Positions 42,661-52,029 are shown, counted from the first letter of the stretch. The stretch is DNA of 64,000 bases from Burkholderia humptydooensis (GCF_001513745.1 NZ_CP013380.1:1922001-1986000), one strand, 5' to 3'. The notes: a model not told the origin generated them from the letters alone. A program made the numbers and translations.

Positions 42661-42693
42661 GCCGGGTGGCCCGATGGGCGTCCGGCGTTTTTT
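42654..42693. terminator. rho-independent terminator interrupted upstream by the IS
   Basis: AAAAAACGCCGG (42654-42665) and CCGGCGTTTTTT (42682-42693) form a 12-bp stem with a 16-nt loop. The IS target duplication is the A-run at its left edge, so the hairpin originally followed the saccharopine dehydrogenase gene by about 10 nt and also serves the leftward AAA-kinase gene. It is now 1.3 kb away from the former. Confidence 0.85.
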
Positions 42694-42711
42694 CATGCAT
42701 GCGGCGCCGCG

Positions 42712-43332
42712 TCAGGCGGGCAGCGGCGGCACCGTCGACGCGACGCGCGCGGGCGGCGGCGCGATGTGATCGAGGAGCGCTTCGACATCGGCATCCGACG
42801 GCGCGGTGTTGTCGAACATCAGCAGGCCCTCGCATTGCTCGCCTGTCGGGATGAAGCGGCGTTGCCGGTATTCTTCCCAGTGCGCGAGCTTGTATGCGTC
42901 GTTCGGATTGCCGCGCGCGACGATCCGCGCATGCGCGGTGTCCTCCGACGTGTGGACCCAGACGATCCGCAGCTCGACGTTGGGTCCGATGCCGAGCCAC
43001 GCGCGATCGAACAGACGCCGGTCGCGCACCTCGCGCGACAGCGGTCCGACGACGATCGCGCTGATGCCGAGCTCAAGGTTCTCGCGCGCGGTGTCGAGCA
43101 GCCCCTGGTATTCGGGATCGCGCAGATGCTTCAGATAGAGCGGGCTGTCGCGATCGTTCGGGTCGTGCGTGAGCGCGCCCATCGCGGCCGAGCTGTAGCG
43201 GCCGTACAACGTGTCCTTGTCGAGCAGGCAGAACGCTTCGCCCGTCGTCTTCATCAGCGGCCGGATCAGCCGCTTCGCGAGCGTCGTCTTGCCGGTGCCC
43301 GCATGGCCGCAGAAAAACACCAGATACGTCAC
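42712..43332 (-). CDS. AAA/zeta-type P-loop kinase-like ATPase
   Basis: 206-residue P-loop protein. Walker A is GHAGTGKTTLAKRL at residues 9-22. LLDKDTLYGRY follows, resembling the substrate-side Asp of zeta-toxin and gluconate/adenylylsulfate-type kinases; a lid region with Arg residues (EYRQRRF) and FDNTAP lies near the end. The substrate is unknown. Its ATG overlaps the stop of a cydX-like gene (ATGA), so the two are translationally coupled. No antitoxin-like gene is adjacent. Confidence 0.75.
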   Translation of the reverse strand: MTYLVFFCGHAGTGKTTLAKRLIRPLMKTTGEAFCLLDKDTLYGRYSSAAMGALTHDPNDRDSPLYLKHLRDPEYQGLLDTARENLELGISAIVVGPLSREVRDRRLFDRAWLGIGPNVELRIVWVHTSEDTAHARIVARGNPNDAYKLAHWEEYRQRRFIPTGEQCEGLLMFDNTAPSDADVEALLDHIAPPPARVASTVPPLPA

Positions 43333-43490
43333 GAACGTGGGTCCTCCGGCGGTGCGGCGGGCCCGTGCGCGTCATGCGCGTCGCCGGCGGCGCCCGTCGG
43401 GAAATTGCCGTTCGCTTCGAGCCACATCGCGTTGATGATGCCGAAGCCGAGCGCGACGCCGATGCCGAGAATCCACGAGAAGTACCACAT
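43329..43490 (-). CDS. cydX: CydX-like small subunit of cytochrome bd oxidase
   Basis: 53-residue single-membrane-segment protein beginning MWYFSWILGIGVALGFGIIN. It closely matches the CydX/YbgT family, which stabilises the heme site of cytochrome bd quinol oxidase. A hydrophilic tail with AHDAHGPAAPP extends beyond the usual 37-40 residues. AAGGAGA is placed ideally before the ATG. No cydA or cydB is adjacent: the upstream neighbour is the divergent corA gene, and downstream a P-loop ATPase gene overlaps its stop codon. It may therefore serve a cydAB operon elsewhere in the genome. Confidence 0.8.
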   Translation of the reverse strand: MWYFSWILGIGVALGFGIINAMWLEANGNFPTGAAGDAHDAHGPAAPPEDPRS

Positions 43491-43689
43491 CGCTGTCTCC
43501 TTGACGGTCAGGACGGCCGCGCGGGCCGCCGGGCGATTCGAGGGAGCGCCGCCCGCGAGCGCGGCCGGCGACGAGTGCACGACGTCGATCATGACCAATA
43601 TCGGCGGGCCGCGCAAGCGAACCGCGGCCGCCGGCGCGCGCGGGAGCGGCTAAACTGTGCGCCGGAATGGCTTCGAAACACGTTACTGC

Positions 43690-44667
43690 ATGCTGATCAA
43701 CTGCGCTGCATATCAGGACGGCCGCAAAGTGGCCGATATCGACATCGACGACATCGGCGACTACGTCGCCAGGCCCGAGTGCTTCGTCTGGGTCGCGCTG
43801 AAGGACCCCGAGCCGGACGAGATCGAACGGATGGGCGAGGAGTTCGGCCTGCACGAGCTCGCGCTCGAGGACGCGCGCAAGGGCCACCAGCGCCCGAAGA
43901 TCGAGGAGTACGGCGATTCGCTGTTCGCCGTGCTGCATACGGTCGAGATCGACCGGCGGGGCGAGCTCCAGCTCGGCGAGCTGAACGTGTTCGTCGGGCC
44001 GAACTACGTGCTGTCGATCCGCAATCACAGCGAGCAGGACTTCCGCGCGGTGCGCGCGCGCTGCGAACGCGAGCCGCATCTGCTGAAGGAGGGCTCGGCG
44101 TTCGTGTTCTATGCGCTGATGGACCAGGTCGTCGACCGCTATTTCCCGACGCTCGAGGCGCTCGGCGCCGAGCTGGAGGCGCTCGAGGACCGGATCTTCG
44201 AGAAGACGGGCACGGCCGCCGCCCGCGCGCTGATCGAGGATCTGTACACGCTCAAGCGCCAGCTCGTGATGCTGCACCAGCACACGGCGCCCCTCGTCGA
44301 GCCGCTCGCGAAGCTTGTCGGCGGGCGGATTCCGCAGGTCTGCGCGGGAATGGACCATTATTTCCGCGACGTCTACGACCATCTGCTGCGGATCGTGCGG
44401 ACGATCGAAGGGCGGCGCGAGATGCTCGTCACCGCGATCCAGGTGAACCTCGGGATGATCTCGCTCGCGGAAAGCGAAGTGACGAAGCGGCTCGGCTCGT
44501 TCGCCGCGCTGTTCGCGATCCCGACGATGATCGCCGGGATCTACGGGATGAACTTCAACAACATACCGGAGCTGCACTGGCGCTTCGGCTTTTACGTGTG
44601 CCTCGGCGTGATGGCGGCCGCCGACCTGTTCCTGTGGCGGCGCTTCAGGAAGGCCGGCTGGCTGTGA
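43690..44667 (+). CDS. corA: CorA family divalent cation transporter
   Basis: 325-residue inner-membrane magnesium/cobalt channel. A long cytoplasmic N-terminal domain with the acidic helix LEALEDRIFEK precedes two C-terminal membrane segments. The family signature YGMN (in GIYGMNFNNIPE) lies at the end of the first. ATG at 43690 is preferred; an upstream GTG-like start would add an unrelated 11-residue stretch. It is divergent from the cydX-ATPase pair and convergent with the YciI-like gene only 7 nt downstream. Confidence 0.9.
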   Translation: MLINCAAYQDGRKVADIDIDDIGDYVARPECFVWVALKDPEPDEIERMGEEFGLHELALEDARKGHQRPKIEEYGDSLFAVLHTVEIDRRGELQLGELNVFVGPNYVLSIRNHSEQDFRAVRARCEREPHLLKEGSAFVFYALMDQVVDRYFPTLEALGAELEALEDRIFEKTGTAAARALIEDLYTLKRQLVMLHQHTAPLVEPLAKLVGGRIPQVCAGMDHYFRDVYDHLLRIVRTIEGRREMLVTAIQVNLGMISLAESEVTKRLGSFAALFAIPTMIAGIYGMNFNNIPELHWRFGFYVCLGVMAAADLFLWRRFRKAGWL

Positions 44668-44674
44668 GCCGCAT

Positions 44675-44965
44675 TCACGCGGGCGCGGCGAGCTTGCCGA
44701 TGACGACCGTCCACGGCCGCACCCGCCAGCGCTTGACGAGGCCGTTCGCGACGTAAGGATCGGCTTGCGCGAACGCTTCGGCGACGGCGGGCGACGGCGC
44801 GTCGAACACGAGCACCGCTTCGTCGGCCGGGTCGGCGAGCGCGCCCGCGAGCAGCAGCTCGCCGCGGGCGGTCGCGGCCTTCGCGAGCGCGAGATGATCG
44901 GCGCGGTAGGCGCCGCGCCGATCGAGATAACCGTCGACGAGTTCGTAGGTCAGCAGGTAGTACAT
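44675..44965 (-). CDS. YciI-like protein
   Basis: 96-residue protein of the YciI family (dimeric alpha/beta-barrel fold) starting MYYLLTYELVDGYLDRR, with the conserved HLALAKAATARGELLLAGAL and SPAVAEAFAQADPYV. Members are small cytoplasmic proteins of uncertain activity, some with His-Asp pairs suggesting catalysis. GAGGAGC precedes the ATG. It is convergent with corA. The 386-nt stretch between it and the next lipoprotein gene holds nothing I can support. Confidence 0.85.
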   Translation of the reverse strand: MYYLLTYELVDGYLDRRGAYRADHLALAKAATARGELLLAGALADPADEAVLVFDAPSPAVAEAFAQADPYVANGLVKRWRVRPWTVVIGKLAAPA

Positions 44966-45351
44966 GAAATGCTCCTCATGCGATGGGGCGTGCCGGTCCG
45001 CCGCGGCGAACCGGCGCCGGTTGACGGGCAACGGCTAGTATAGGCCGGGCCCCGCGGGCGCCGCTTCGTGTAACAAGCGGCCGCGTTCGCCGGCCCCGCA
45101 TCGTCGGCGCGACCGCTCGCGCCCGCCGCTTGGGCGCGTGCGGCGGGCCCTCGGGCGTCGGGTCGCGCCGCCGGCGCGGCTTTTGCCGCGCGGCGCGGCG
45201 AACACGCCGTTACAAATCGATACGGATCGCGGCCCGCGCACGCGTCAGACTGGCGCGCGAAACGCATGCGCAATGGCGTTGGCGAAACGCGCGGCGCGCG
45301 TGCGCCGCCCCGCGCCGGATGATGCGAAACTATGCGAAACCACACGAACCG

Positions 45352-45792
45352 ATGAAGCTCCGAACACTGTTGCTGCTGGGAATGTCGTTAGCGATGCTTG
45401 CCGCCTGCGGCTGGTTCCATGCCGGCCCCGGCGCGCGCGACATCGACGCTGCCGTGCGCCGCGCGCTCGACGCCGAGAATCGCGGGCCGCTCAATACGAT
45501 GCTCGGCCAGCCGCTGCCCGTGGCGGCCGACGTCGCGTCGGTGAAGCCCGTCGGCGATTGCACGAAGGTCGCCGAGCGCGCGTATTCGTGCAACGTCGCG
45601 ATCGCGTGGCACGACGGGCAGCCGAGCGACGGTGACGCGTCGCTGCGCGCGACGCTCACATTCACCGAAGACAGCGACGGCGCATGGCAGACGTCGCACG
45701 TCGATGCGGCGCTCGCCGCGGGCGCGGCGAAGTCGCTGATCGACCGGATCAGCGGCGCGGTTGCGGCAAGCGGTGCGTCGCAGGCGCAGTGA
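45352..45792 (+). CDS. putative lipoprotein
   Basis: 146-residue protein with a lipoprotein signal peptide (LLLLGMSLAMLAAC; Cys20 or nearby is lipidated) and a mature domain of alternating short beta and helix segments, including DCTKVAERAYSCNVAIAWHDG with a probable Cys-Cys disulfide. I do not recognise the family. The ATG at 45352 is preferred over upstream ones because it places the hydrophobic core immediately after two basic residues. Confidence 0.7.
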   Translation: MKLRTLLLLGMSLAMLAACGWFHAGPGARDIDAAVRRALDAENRGPLNTMLGQPLPVAADVASVKPVGDCTKVAERAYSCNVAIAWHDGQPSDGDASLRATLTFTEDSDGAWQTSHVDAALAAGAAKSLIDRISGAVAASGASQAQ

Positions 45793-46054
45793 GCCGGGCC
45801 TGCGCGCGGCCCGACACGTCGTCAGTGATGCGCGTACGTCCGTGGCGCACGCACGGCGCGCGTATGCCGCGCATGATGCGCGCGGTGCTTGCGAAGGTGC
45901 GTCGTCTTCGCGGCGCGGCATGCATGTCGCTCGACTGGCCCGACAAGCCCGACTGGCCTTCGCCGAATCGATAGGTTTGCGACGTTTGCGCGCGAGCGGC
46001 CGTCGTCAACGCGAATGCGGCGCACGCGGCCGCGATGAAGATCGAAAGCTTCAC
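45749..46054 (-). CDS. small secreted basic protein (hypothetical)
   Basis: A GTG at 46054, with AGGAG about 8 nt upstream, opens a 101-residue frame that begins with a convincing signal peptide (KLSIFIAAACAAFALTTAARA). After TYRFGEGQSGLSGQSS the product becomes strongly basic (RRRR and many Arg). The 3' end overlaps the preceding lipoprotein gene in antisense by 44 nt. The signal peptide is believable; the Arg-rich tail may be real or may reflect a frameshift in a shorter original gene. No family recognised. Confidence 0.4.
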   Translation of the reverse strand: MKLSIFIAAACAAFALTTAARAQTSQTYRFGEGQSGLSGQSSDMHAAPRRRRTFASTARIMRGIRAPCVRHGRTRITDDVSGRAQARLTAPATHRLPQPRR

Positions 46055-46256
46055 GTATGGGCTCCTCTGTCCAAATGGGGCGCACGAGCATAGCGCGATT
46101 GCAGTGCGCCGACCTTTCCGCCGGCTTGCGTCGAACGATGCTTGACGATCGTTCGGCGCATTCGATTCCGGCGTGGCGCGCGCCCCGGCATGCGTGCCGG
46201 ACGCCTTTCGACGCATGCGGCCGTCGCCGGGGATCGACGCGCGGCGACGGCGTCAG

Positions 46257-46550
46257 TCAGTATGGGCGATTGTCGTCGCCGCGCCGGTCGTCGCGCCAGC
46301 GGCCGCCGTCGCGCCGGTCGCCGTCACGGTAGCCGCCGCGATCGTCGCGCCGGTCGTCGTCGCGACGATAGTATTGCGGCGGATGCGCGCGCTCCCATTC
46401 GTCGCGCTCCCAGTAGCGGTGGCCGTCCCAATAGCGCTCGCCATGCCAGCCGATGCCGACGTCCACGCCGACGGCGGGCTCCGTCGGATACACCGCACAG
46501 CCCGAGAGCAGCGCGCTCGCGACGAGCGGCAGAATCATCAGTTTTTTCAT
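46257..46550 (-). CDS. Arg/Asp-rich small lipoprotein
   Basis: 97-residue protein with lipobox LLSGC near residue 18, a short YPTEPAVGVDVGIGW segment, then a low-complexity tail of Arg, Asp, Gly and Tyr (RDDDRRDDRGG and similar). Small lipoproteins with this kind of tail are common in Burkholderia, and their role is unknown. The ATG at 46550 follows directly after GCGACC; the ribosome-binding site is weak. The repetitive tail is coded by imperfect short repeats. Confidence 0.65.
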   Translation of the reverse strand: MKKLMILPLVASALLSGCAVYPTEPAVGVDVGIGWHGERYWDGHRYWERDEWERAHPPQYYRRDDDRRDDRGGYRDGDRRDGGRWRDDRRGDDNRPY

Positions 46551-46715
46551 GGTCGCGCCATCCATTGAAGCGGGTTCGTGGTTCCCATCATAGAAAGCCG
46601 GCGAATTCCCGCGTGTAATGGATTGCAACGCGATATGACGTGGGCCCGCGGAGTGAACGGACATTCGCGCACGGCCGCATCCGCATCGGTCCACGCCGAT
46701 CCGCGCCGGCTCGCG

Positions 46716-49145
46716 TCATTCGCTCGGCGGCGGCAGGTTCTGCACCATCAGCGTCTGCGGATTCGACAGCGGAATGCCCGCCGCGCGCAGCCGCTTGAGG
46801 ATCTCGAACAGCAGGTCACTCTTCGTCGCCGCCGTGATTCGCGGACTGCCGACGTAGCCCGTCACGCTGAGCGTGATCCCGTCCGGCGTCAACTGGCTGA
46901 ACGTGACGGACGGCGCGGGCTTCTCGAGGATCGACGCATGCTCGCGGTACGCGTCGAGCAGCAGGTCGCGCACCTGCTCGGGATCGGTGTTGAGCGCAAA
47001 CGTGAGCATCAGCGTCGCGACGCCCTGCGTGCTGTTGCCCATCGTCACGTTGCGCAGGTTCTGCGAGATCAACTGCGAGTTCGGCACGATCACCATCGAG
47101 CGGTCGGACAACTGGATCTCGGTCGCGCGCACGTTGATCCGGCGGATGTCGCCCTCGACGCCCGAGATGCTGATCATGTCGCCGACCTTCACCGGCCGCT
47201 CGGTGAGCAGGATCAGCCCGGACACGAAGTTCTTCACGATCTCCTGCAGACCGAAGCCGATGCCCACCGACAGCGCGCTCACGATCCACGCGAGGTTGTC
47301 CCATTTGACGCCGAGCAGCGACAGCGCGAGCAGCACGATCGCGACGTAGCCGAGATTGCTGAACAGCGTGATGAGCGACGCGCGCATGCCTTGATCCATG
47401 CCGACCGCGGGCAGCAGCTCGTTGTCGAGCCAGCGTCGCACCGAGCGCAGCAGGTAGATGCCGATCGCGAGCGCGAGCGCCGCGTTCAGGATGCGGTCGG
47501 GCACGATGTTCAGACGCTGCAGGCGCTCGCCGCCGAACATCGAGATCACGCTCACGAGCAGGTCGTTCGGCGTCGTTCCGAAGCCGCCCGTCAGCAGCGC
47601 GACGACGGCGACGAGCAGCAGCACGCTCGTGCTGATTCCGGTCAGCACGGTTCTCGCCTGATCGAGGTGGCCGTCGTTCAGCCCGAACAGATTCTTGATC
47701 AGCCTGCCGCTCGACAGGTTCGCGGAGAACGCGCTCGCGTACGCGTCGCGGGTGAGGCGGGTCAGCAGATACGCGCTGCCGAGCACGATCTCGAACCAGA
47801 CGAGCTCGTAGGTGAGGAAGCGGGCGACCGAGATGTAGCCGACGAGGAGCGCGACGAGCGCCGCGACGACGGTCAGCGTGACGCCCGCGTGGATCAGCCC
47901 CGCGAGCGTCGAGCGGGCCTCGGGCGGCTCGCCCGCGGCCGCGAGCGCGGTGCGCGCGCGGTTCGCGCGCAGCAGCGATGCGCCGATCGTCACGACGACG
48001 ACGAGCGACACGATCCCGCGCCCGAACAGCGTGACCTGCAGGCTCGTGTCGGCGGTTCGGTTCAGCTCCTCGAGCGCACCCGCGACGAGCAGCAGCGCCG
48101 CGAGGATCGCCGGGAACGGCCGCATCGCGAGCGCGACTTCGTCGGCGAGCGCGGGCAGCCGCCAGCTCGGGTGGCGCGTGCACAGCAGCGCGCGGCCGAG
48201 GCCCGCGATCAGCGCGCAGGTCAGCGCGAGCTTCGCGAGTTCGTCGGCGAAATCCTGCAGCGCGCTCGTCAGCACGACGTCGCGCGTGAGCGCGAGGTAG
48301 ACGAACTGCACCGCGATGCCCGTCGTCACGATGCTCGACACCGCGATCGACGTCGCGAGCGCGCTGCGCCGCACGCGGGTCTCCGGCAGCTTCGTCAGGC
48401 TGAACCACGCGAGCGCGCGCTCGGCGAGCCGCCCGCCGAGCGTCCACACGGCGAGCGCGGCGGCGAGCAGCAGCGCGGTGCCGAGCCGGCGGCCCGGCTC
48501 CCATGCCGCGCTCAGCACTTGCCCGATCTGCGCGCTGAACGCGTCGAGCTCCTGCTGGTCGTCGTCCGACGGATGAACGAGCGGCGCCCAGAATTGCGCG
48601 CCGAGAATGCTGCCCGAGCGCAGCACGAGCTGGTCGCGCAGCAGGCTGCGGCGCAGCTTCGAGTATTGCTGCATCAGGTTCGCGAGGCTTTCCTTTTCGT
48701 CGGCGGCCTGTTTCAGCGCGGCGTCGAACTGCGTCTTGCGCGCATTCAGATCCGCGCGCTGACGCGCGACGGCGGCCGTCTCGGGCGCCGCGCCCGGCGC
48801 GGGCGGCGGCCCGAGCACGTCGAGCTGCGCCTGAAGCTGCGCGCGCGTGGGCACGAGCGCGGCCGTCAGCTTGTCGACGTCGGCCGCAAGCGCCTGCGTC
48901 GATTCGTCGAGCGCGTCCAGTTGCTTGTAGGTCGTCGCGGCCGACGCCTGCTGCTTGATCCGGTCGAGCGCGGCCTGCACGCGCTTGAGCTCGGCGAGCG
49001 CCTCGTCGCGCGAGATCGTCGGCGCGGGCGGCACGGCGGCGCCCGATGCGAGGTCGGCCGCCGCCGCCGCGGGCAGCGCCGCACAGAAAAGATGCAATAG
49101 GCCAATCAGCGCGACGCGGCGCGCAAATGTCGCAAGATGAATCAT
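46716..49145 (-). CDS. large MscS-type mechanosensitive channel (DUF3772 domain)
   Basis: 809 residues. A signal peptide (about 1-30), a periplasmic coiled-coil/DUF3772 region (about 45-215), about ten membrane segments, and a C-terminal MscS core. The pore helix and beta domain are in [49 protein letters not shown] and the C-terminal alpha/beta part. Such channels release solutes on hypo-osmotic shock. ATG at 49145. It is followed on its left by the Arg-rich lipoprotein gene. Confidence 0.88.
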   Translation of the reverse strand: MIHLATFARRVALIGLLHLFCAALPAAAAADLASGAAVPPAPTISRDEALAELKRVQAALDRIKQQASAATTYKQLDALDESTQALAADVDKLTAALVPTRAQLQAQLDVLGPPPAPGAAPETAAVARQRADLNARKTQFDAALKQAADEKESLANLMQQYSKLRRSLLRDQLVLRSGSILGAQFWAPLVHPSDDDQQELDAFSAQIGQVLSAAWEPGRRLGTALLLAAALAVWTLGGRLAERALAWFSLTKLPETRVRRSALATSIAVSSIVTTGIAVQFVYLALTRDVVLTSALQDFADELAKLALTCALIAGLGRALLCTRHPSWRLPALADEVALAMRPFPAILAALLLVAGALEELNRTADTSLQVTLFGRGIVSLVVVVTIGASLLRANRARTALAAAGEPPEARSTLAGLIHAGVTLTVVAALVALLVGYISVARFLTYELVWFEIVLGSAYLLTRLTRDAYASAFSANLSSGRLIKNLFGLNDGHLDQARTVLTGISTSVLLLVAVVALLTGGFGTTPNDLLVSVISMFGGERLQRLNIVPDRILNAALALAIGIYLLRSVRRWLDNELLPAVGMDQGMRASLITLFSNLGYVAIVLLALSLLGVKWDNLAWIVSALSVGIGFGLQEIVKNFVSGLILLTERPVKVGDMISISGVEGDIRRINVRATEIQLSDRSMVIVPNSQLISQNLRNVTMGNSTQGVATLMLTFALNTDPEQVRDLLLDAYREHASILEKPAPSVTFSQLTPDGITLSVTGYVGSPRITAATKSDLLFEILKRLRAAGIPLSNPQTLMVQNLPPPSE

Positions 49146-49310
49146 CGGGAAACCTTACAGATCGGTTGCGCGAACGGACAACCGGATTGCGTCGTAGATT
49201 GCCACGGTTTTTCGGCTTGCGGATTGCCGACGACAATCCGAAACAATTGAAAGGAAAACGAAATATTTTTGCCGGCCGCGCCGGACCTTTGCGCGCTGGC
49301 GCGCCGCGCG

Positions 49311-49690
49311 TCAGACCCGCTCGATCGGAATGTACCGTCCATCCTTGCCGACGGGCGTGAGCGGCAGGCTGGCCTTTTCGCGGCGCTTGCGTTCCTTCGA
49401 CAGCGGCGGGCAACTGTGCTCGTCGTAGTACATGACCATGCAGTCGAGGCAGAGCAGGCACTCCATCGGGTCGATCCGGCCGGCCGTGTCGATCGCCTGC
49501 GAGCCGCAGCCGACCGCGCACGCATGGCAGCTCGTGCATTCGGGCTTGCGTCGCAGCTTGAGCAGCCGCAAGCGCCCGGGCAGCGCGAGGCTCGCGCCGA
49601 GCGGGCACCGGTACTTGCAGAACGGCCGCTCGACGAAGATCGACGCGCCGACGACGGCCGTCCAGAACAGCACGAACGGCCACGAGCGGC
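49311..49690 (-). pseudogene. nosR: nosR fragment (C-terminal ferredoxin-like part)
   Basis: Only the last 120-125 residues of a NosR/NapH-like iron-sulfur protein remain: the final membrane segment, then [21 protein letters not shown] and CLLCLDC, the cysteine pattern of two 4Fe-4S clusters, and the usual basic C-terminus. The N-terminal flavin and membrane domains are missing. The frame continues without start signals into the neighbouring nosF scrap. NosR passes electrons to and is needed for expression of nitrous oxide reductase; no nosZ is present here. This is a remnant. Confidence 0.8.
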
Positions 49691-49943
49691 GCGCACGCGG
49701 CCGCGTCGGCGCCTTTCAGGCGCGCGAAGAAGCGCAGCGTCTCGAGCCCGGTCAGGTTGTCGTACAGCACGACGTTTTCCGGCAGATAGCCGAGCGTGCG
49801 CCGGACGGCGCGGAACCGCGGGTCGCGGGCCGACACGCCGTCGATCCGCACGTCGCCCGCGTCGGCGGCGAGAAGGCCGAGCATCAGTTGGAACAGCGTG
49901 CTCTTGCCCGCGCCGTTGCGGCCGATGTCCGCCCGCTGGCAGG
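49691..49943 (-). pseudogene. nosF: nosF fragment (ABC ATPase, internal piece)
   Basis: About 80 residues of a NosF-type ABC ATPase survive, from Walker A ([17 protein letters not shown]) through the Q-loop region ([19 protein letters not shown]) to [10 protein letters not shown], where the sequence switches frame into the nosR scrap. Residues before Walker A do not resemble NosF, so both ends are lost. NosF normally energises copper-site maturation of nitrous oxide reductase with NosD and NosY, neither of which is present. Confidence 0.75.
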
Positions 49944-50104
49944 CTGCGACGCGATGCACGAGCGCGCGCCGTTTGCGAGCGAAAGCGGGGACCGCCGCGA
50001 ACGCACCGTGAACCGGTCCCGATGGCACAATGCACGGCAGCGTGCCGGCCGTGCCGGTCGGCAACGAAGAGGAGGCTCGCGCACGAAGCGGATGCTCCGC
50101 ATGC

Positions 50105-50140
50105 GCCGAATCGCACGCCGAATCGCACGCCGAATCGCAC
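50105..50140. repeat. 12-bp tandem repeat, three copies
   Basis: GCCGAATCGCAC is repeated three times in a row just upstream of the dihydroxyacetone kinase gene, ending 55 nt before its start codon. Its unit length equals that of the repeat at 27791-27826 but the sequence differs. Confidence 0.85.
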
Positions 50141-50195
50141 GCGCCCGCTGTCGTGACGAGCCGCCGCCCTCACTCACAGTCAGGAAATCGCCGCC

Positions 50196-51899
50196 ATGAA
50201 AAAGCTCGTCAACCACCCGTCCGATGTCGTGCGCGAAATGCTGGAGGGCATCGCGCGGCAGTCGCCGCACGTCGCCATTCTCGGCGACGAACACGTGCTG
50301 ATCCGGCGGCCCTTGCCGGAGCCGGCGCAGCGCCCGGTCGCGGTCATTTCCGGCGGCGGCAGCGGCCACGAACCGGCGCACGGCGGCTACGTCGGCGCGG
50401 GGATGCTGAGCGCGGCGGTGTGCGGCGAAGTCTTCACGTCGCCGTCCACCGACGCCGTGCTCGCCGCGATTCGCGCGACGGCGGGCCCGAACGGCGCGCT
50501 CCTCATCGTGAAGAACTACACGGGCGATCGCCTCAATTTCGGTCTCGCGGCCGAGCTCGCGCGCGCGGAGGGCATCCCGGTCGAGATCGTCGTCGTCGCG
50601 GACGACGTGTCGCTGCGCGAACTCACCGGGCGCGGGCGGCGCCGCGGCATCGCCGGCACCGTGCTCGTGCACAAGCTCGCCGGCGCGGCCGCCGAGCGCG
50701 GCCTGACGCTGCCGCAGGTGGCCGCCGTCGCGAACGAGGCGGCGGCGAACCTGGGCACGATGGGCGTCGCGCTCGACGGCTGCACGATTCCGGGCGTCGA
50801 ACAATCCGGCTTCAGCCTCGCCGATGACGAAATCGAGCTCGGTTTGGGCATCCACGGCGAAAAGGGCGTGCGGCGCACGGCGCCGATGCCCGCAAACGCG
50901 CTGGCGGAAACGCTCGTGGCGACGATCGTCGACGATCAGCCCGTCGCGCGCGGCGACCGCGTCGCGCTGCTCGTGAACGGGCTCGGCGCGACGCCGGACA
51001 TGGAGCTCGGCATCGTGCTGCGCGCGGCCTACGACAGCCTGAGCCGGCGCGGCGTCGAGGTGGCGCGCGCGTGGGCGGGCACGTTCCTGTCCGCGCTCGA
51101 CATGCCCGGCTGCTCGATTTCGCTGCTCAAGCTGAGCGACGGCATGCTCGCGCTGCTCGACGCGCCGACGCAGGCGCGAGCGTGGCCCGGCGGCGGCGCG
51201 GTGAACCGGGACATTCGCGTGGCCGCGGCCGAACCCGGCCCGGGCGACCGGCTGCCGGAATGGGCGACGGGCGGCGCGGCGAGTGCCGACGGGCTGCGGC
51301 CCGCGTTGCATGCGGTCGCGGCCGCGCTGATCGACAGCGAGCCGGTGTTGACCGAACTCGATTCCATCGCCGGCGACGGCGATCTGGGCGCGAGCATGCG
51401 GCGCGCGGCGAACGCGATTCTCGCGCTGCCCGCCGATGCGTATCGGGGGCCGGCCGTGCTGCTCGCCGCGCTCGGCGCCGCGCTGCGCCGGGCGATCGCG
51501 GGCAGTTCCGGGCCGTTTTACGCGACGGCGCTCGTGCGGGCGGCCCGCCGGCTCGCCGACGCGCCGGCGCCGAGCGCGCGCGACTGGGCGGGCGCGTTCC
51601 GCAGCGGCGTCGACGCGATCGGCGATCTGGGCGGCGCGAAGCCCGGGGACCGCACGATGCTCGATGCATTGGTGCCTGCCGTCGATGTGCTCGAACGCGA
51701 GCTGTCGGCCGGCAGGCGCGCGAGCGATGCGTGGGCGGCGGCCGTGCGCGCCGCGGAAGAGGGCGCGGCAAAAACCGCGGGCATGACGCCGCGCGCGGGA
51801 CGCGCGAGCTACCTGGGCGCGCGCGCCGTGGGATCGCCCGACGGCGGCGCGGTCGCCGTGGCGTGCTGGTTGCGCGCGTTGCAGCCGCACGTCGCGTAG
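50196..51899 (+). CDS. dhaK: ATP-dependent dihydroxyacetone kinase (fused DhaK-DhaL)
   Basis: 567 residues. The N-terminal DhaK domain (about 1-330) binds dihydroxyacetone; it has GGGSGHEPAHGG, GEVFTSPS and the substrate-linking His220 in LGIHGEKG. The C-terminal DhaL domain (about 355-567) binds ATP-Mg through DSIAGDGDLGASM and contains GSSGPFYATAL. The fused form is the Citrobacter-type ATP-dependent kinase, making dihydroxyacetone phosphate for glycolysis, unlike the PTS-dependent E. coli enzyme. It is a single gene; the 12-bp repeats upstream may lie in its leader. Confidence 0.92.
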   Translation: MKKLVNHPSDVVREMLEGIARQSPHVAILGDEHVLIRRPLPEPAQRPVAVISGGGSGHEPAHGGYVGAGMLSAAVCGEVFTSPSTDAVLAAIRATAGPNGALLIVKNYTGDRLNFGLAAELARAEGIPVEIVVVADDVSLRELTGRGRRRGIAGTVLVHKLAGAAAERGLTLPQVAAVANEAAANLGTMGVALDGCTIPGVEQSGFSLADDEIELGLGIHGEKGVRRTAPMPANALAETLVATIVDDQPVARGDRVALLVNGLGATPDMELGIVLRAAYDSLSRRGVEVARAWAGTFLSALDMPGCSISLLKLSDGMLALLDAPTQARAWPGGGAVNRDIRVAAAEPGPGDRLPEWATGGAASADGLRPALHAVAAALIDSEPVLTELDSIAGDGDLGASMRRAANAILALPADAYRGPAVLLAALGAALRRAIAGSSGPFYATALVRAARRLADAPAPSARDWAGAFRSGVDAIGDLGGAKPGDRTMLDALVPAVDVLERELSAGRRASDAWAAAVRAAEEGAAKTAGMTPRAGRASYLGARAVGSPDGGAVAVACWLRALQPHVA

Positions 51900-52029
51900 C
51901 GGCGAATCGCGTGCTGCCCGGGGGCGCGCGCCGTCGCCCGCGTCGCCGATCGAGGCCGGTCGGGCGATCCGGCGCGCCCGGCCCTTCCGGCGGCGAGCGC
52001 AAGCCCGTCGTTAGCGTGAACAGACCCTT

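Noticed and set aside
42712..43332. Toxin of a toxin-antitoxin pair (zeta type)
   Set aside because: The coupled upstream gene encodes a membrane peptide of the CydX family, not an epsilon-like antitoxin.
49311..49673. Intact small ferredoxin gene
   Set aside because: The cysteine pattern and membrane segment are those of the NosR C-terminus, there is no ribosome-binding site, and the frame abuts a nosF scrap.
46816..50064. Single 1082-codon open frame on the minus strand
   Set aside because: Its first part is the nosF scrap; the rest is an Arg-rich frame shifted against the MscS-type gene.
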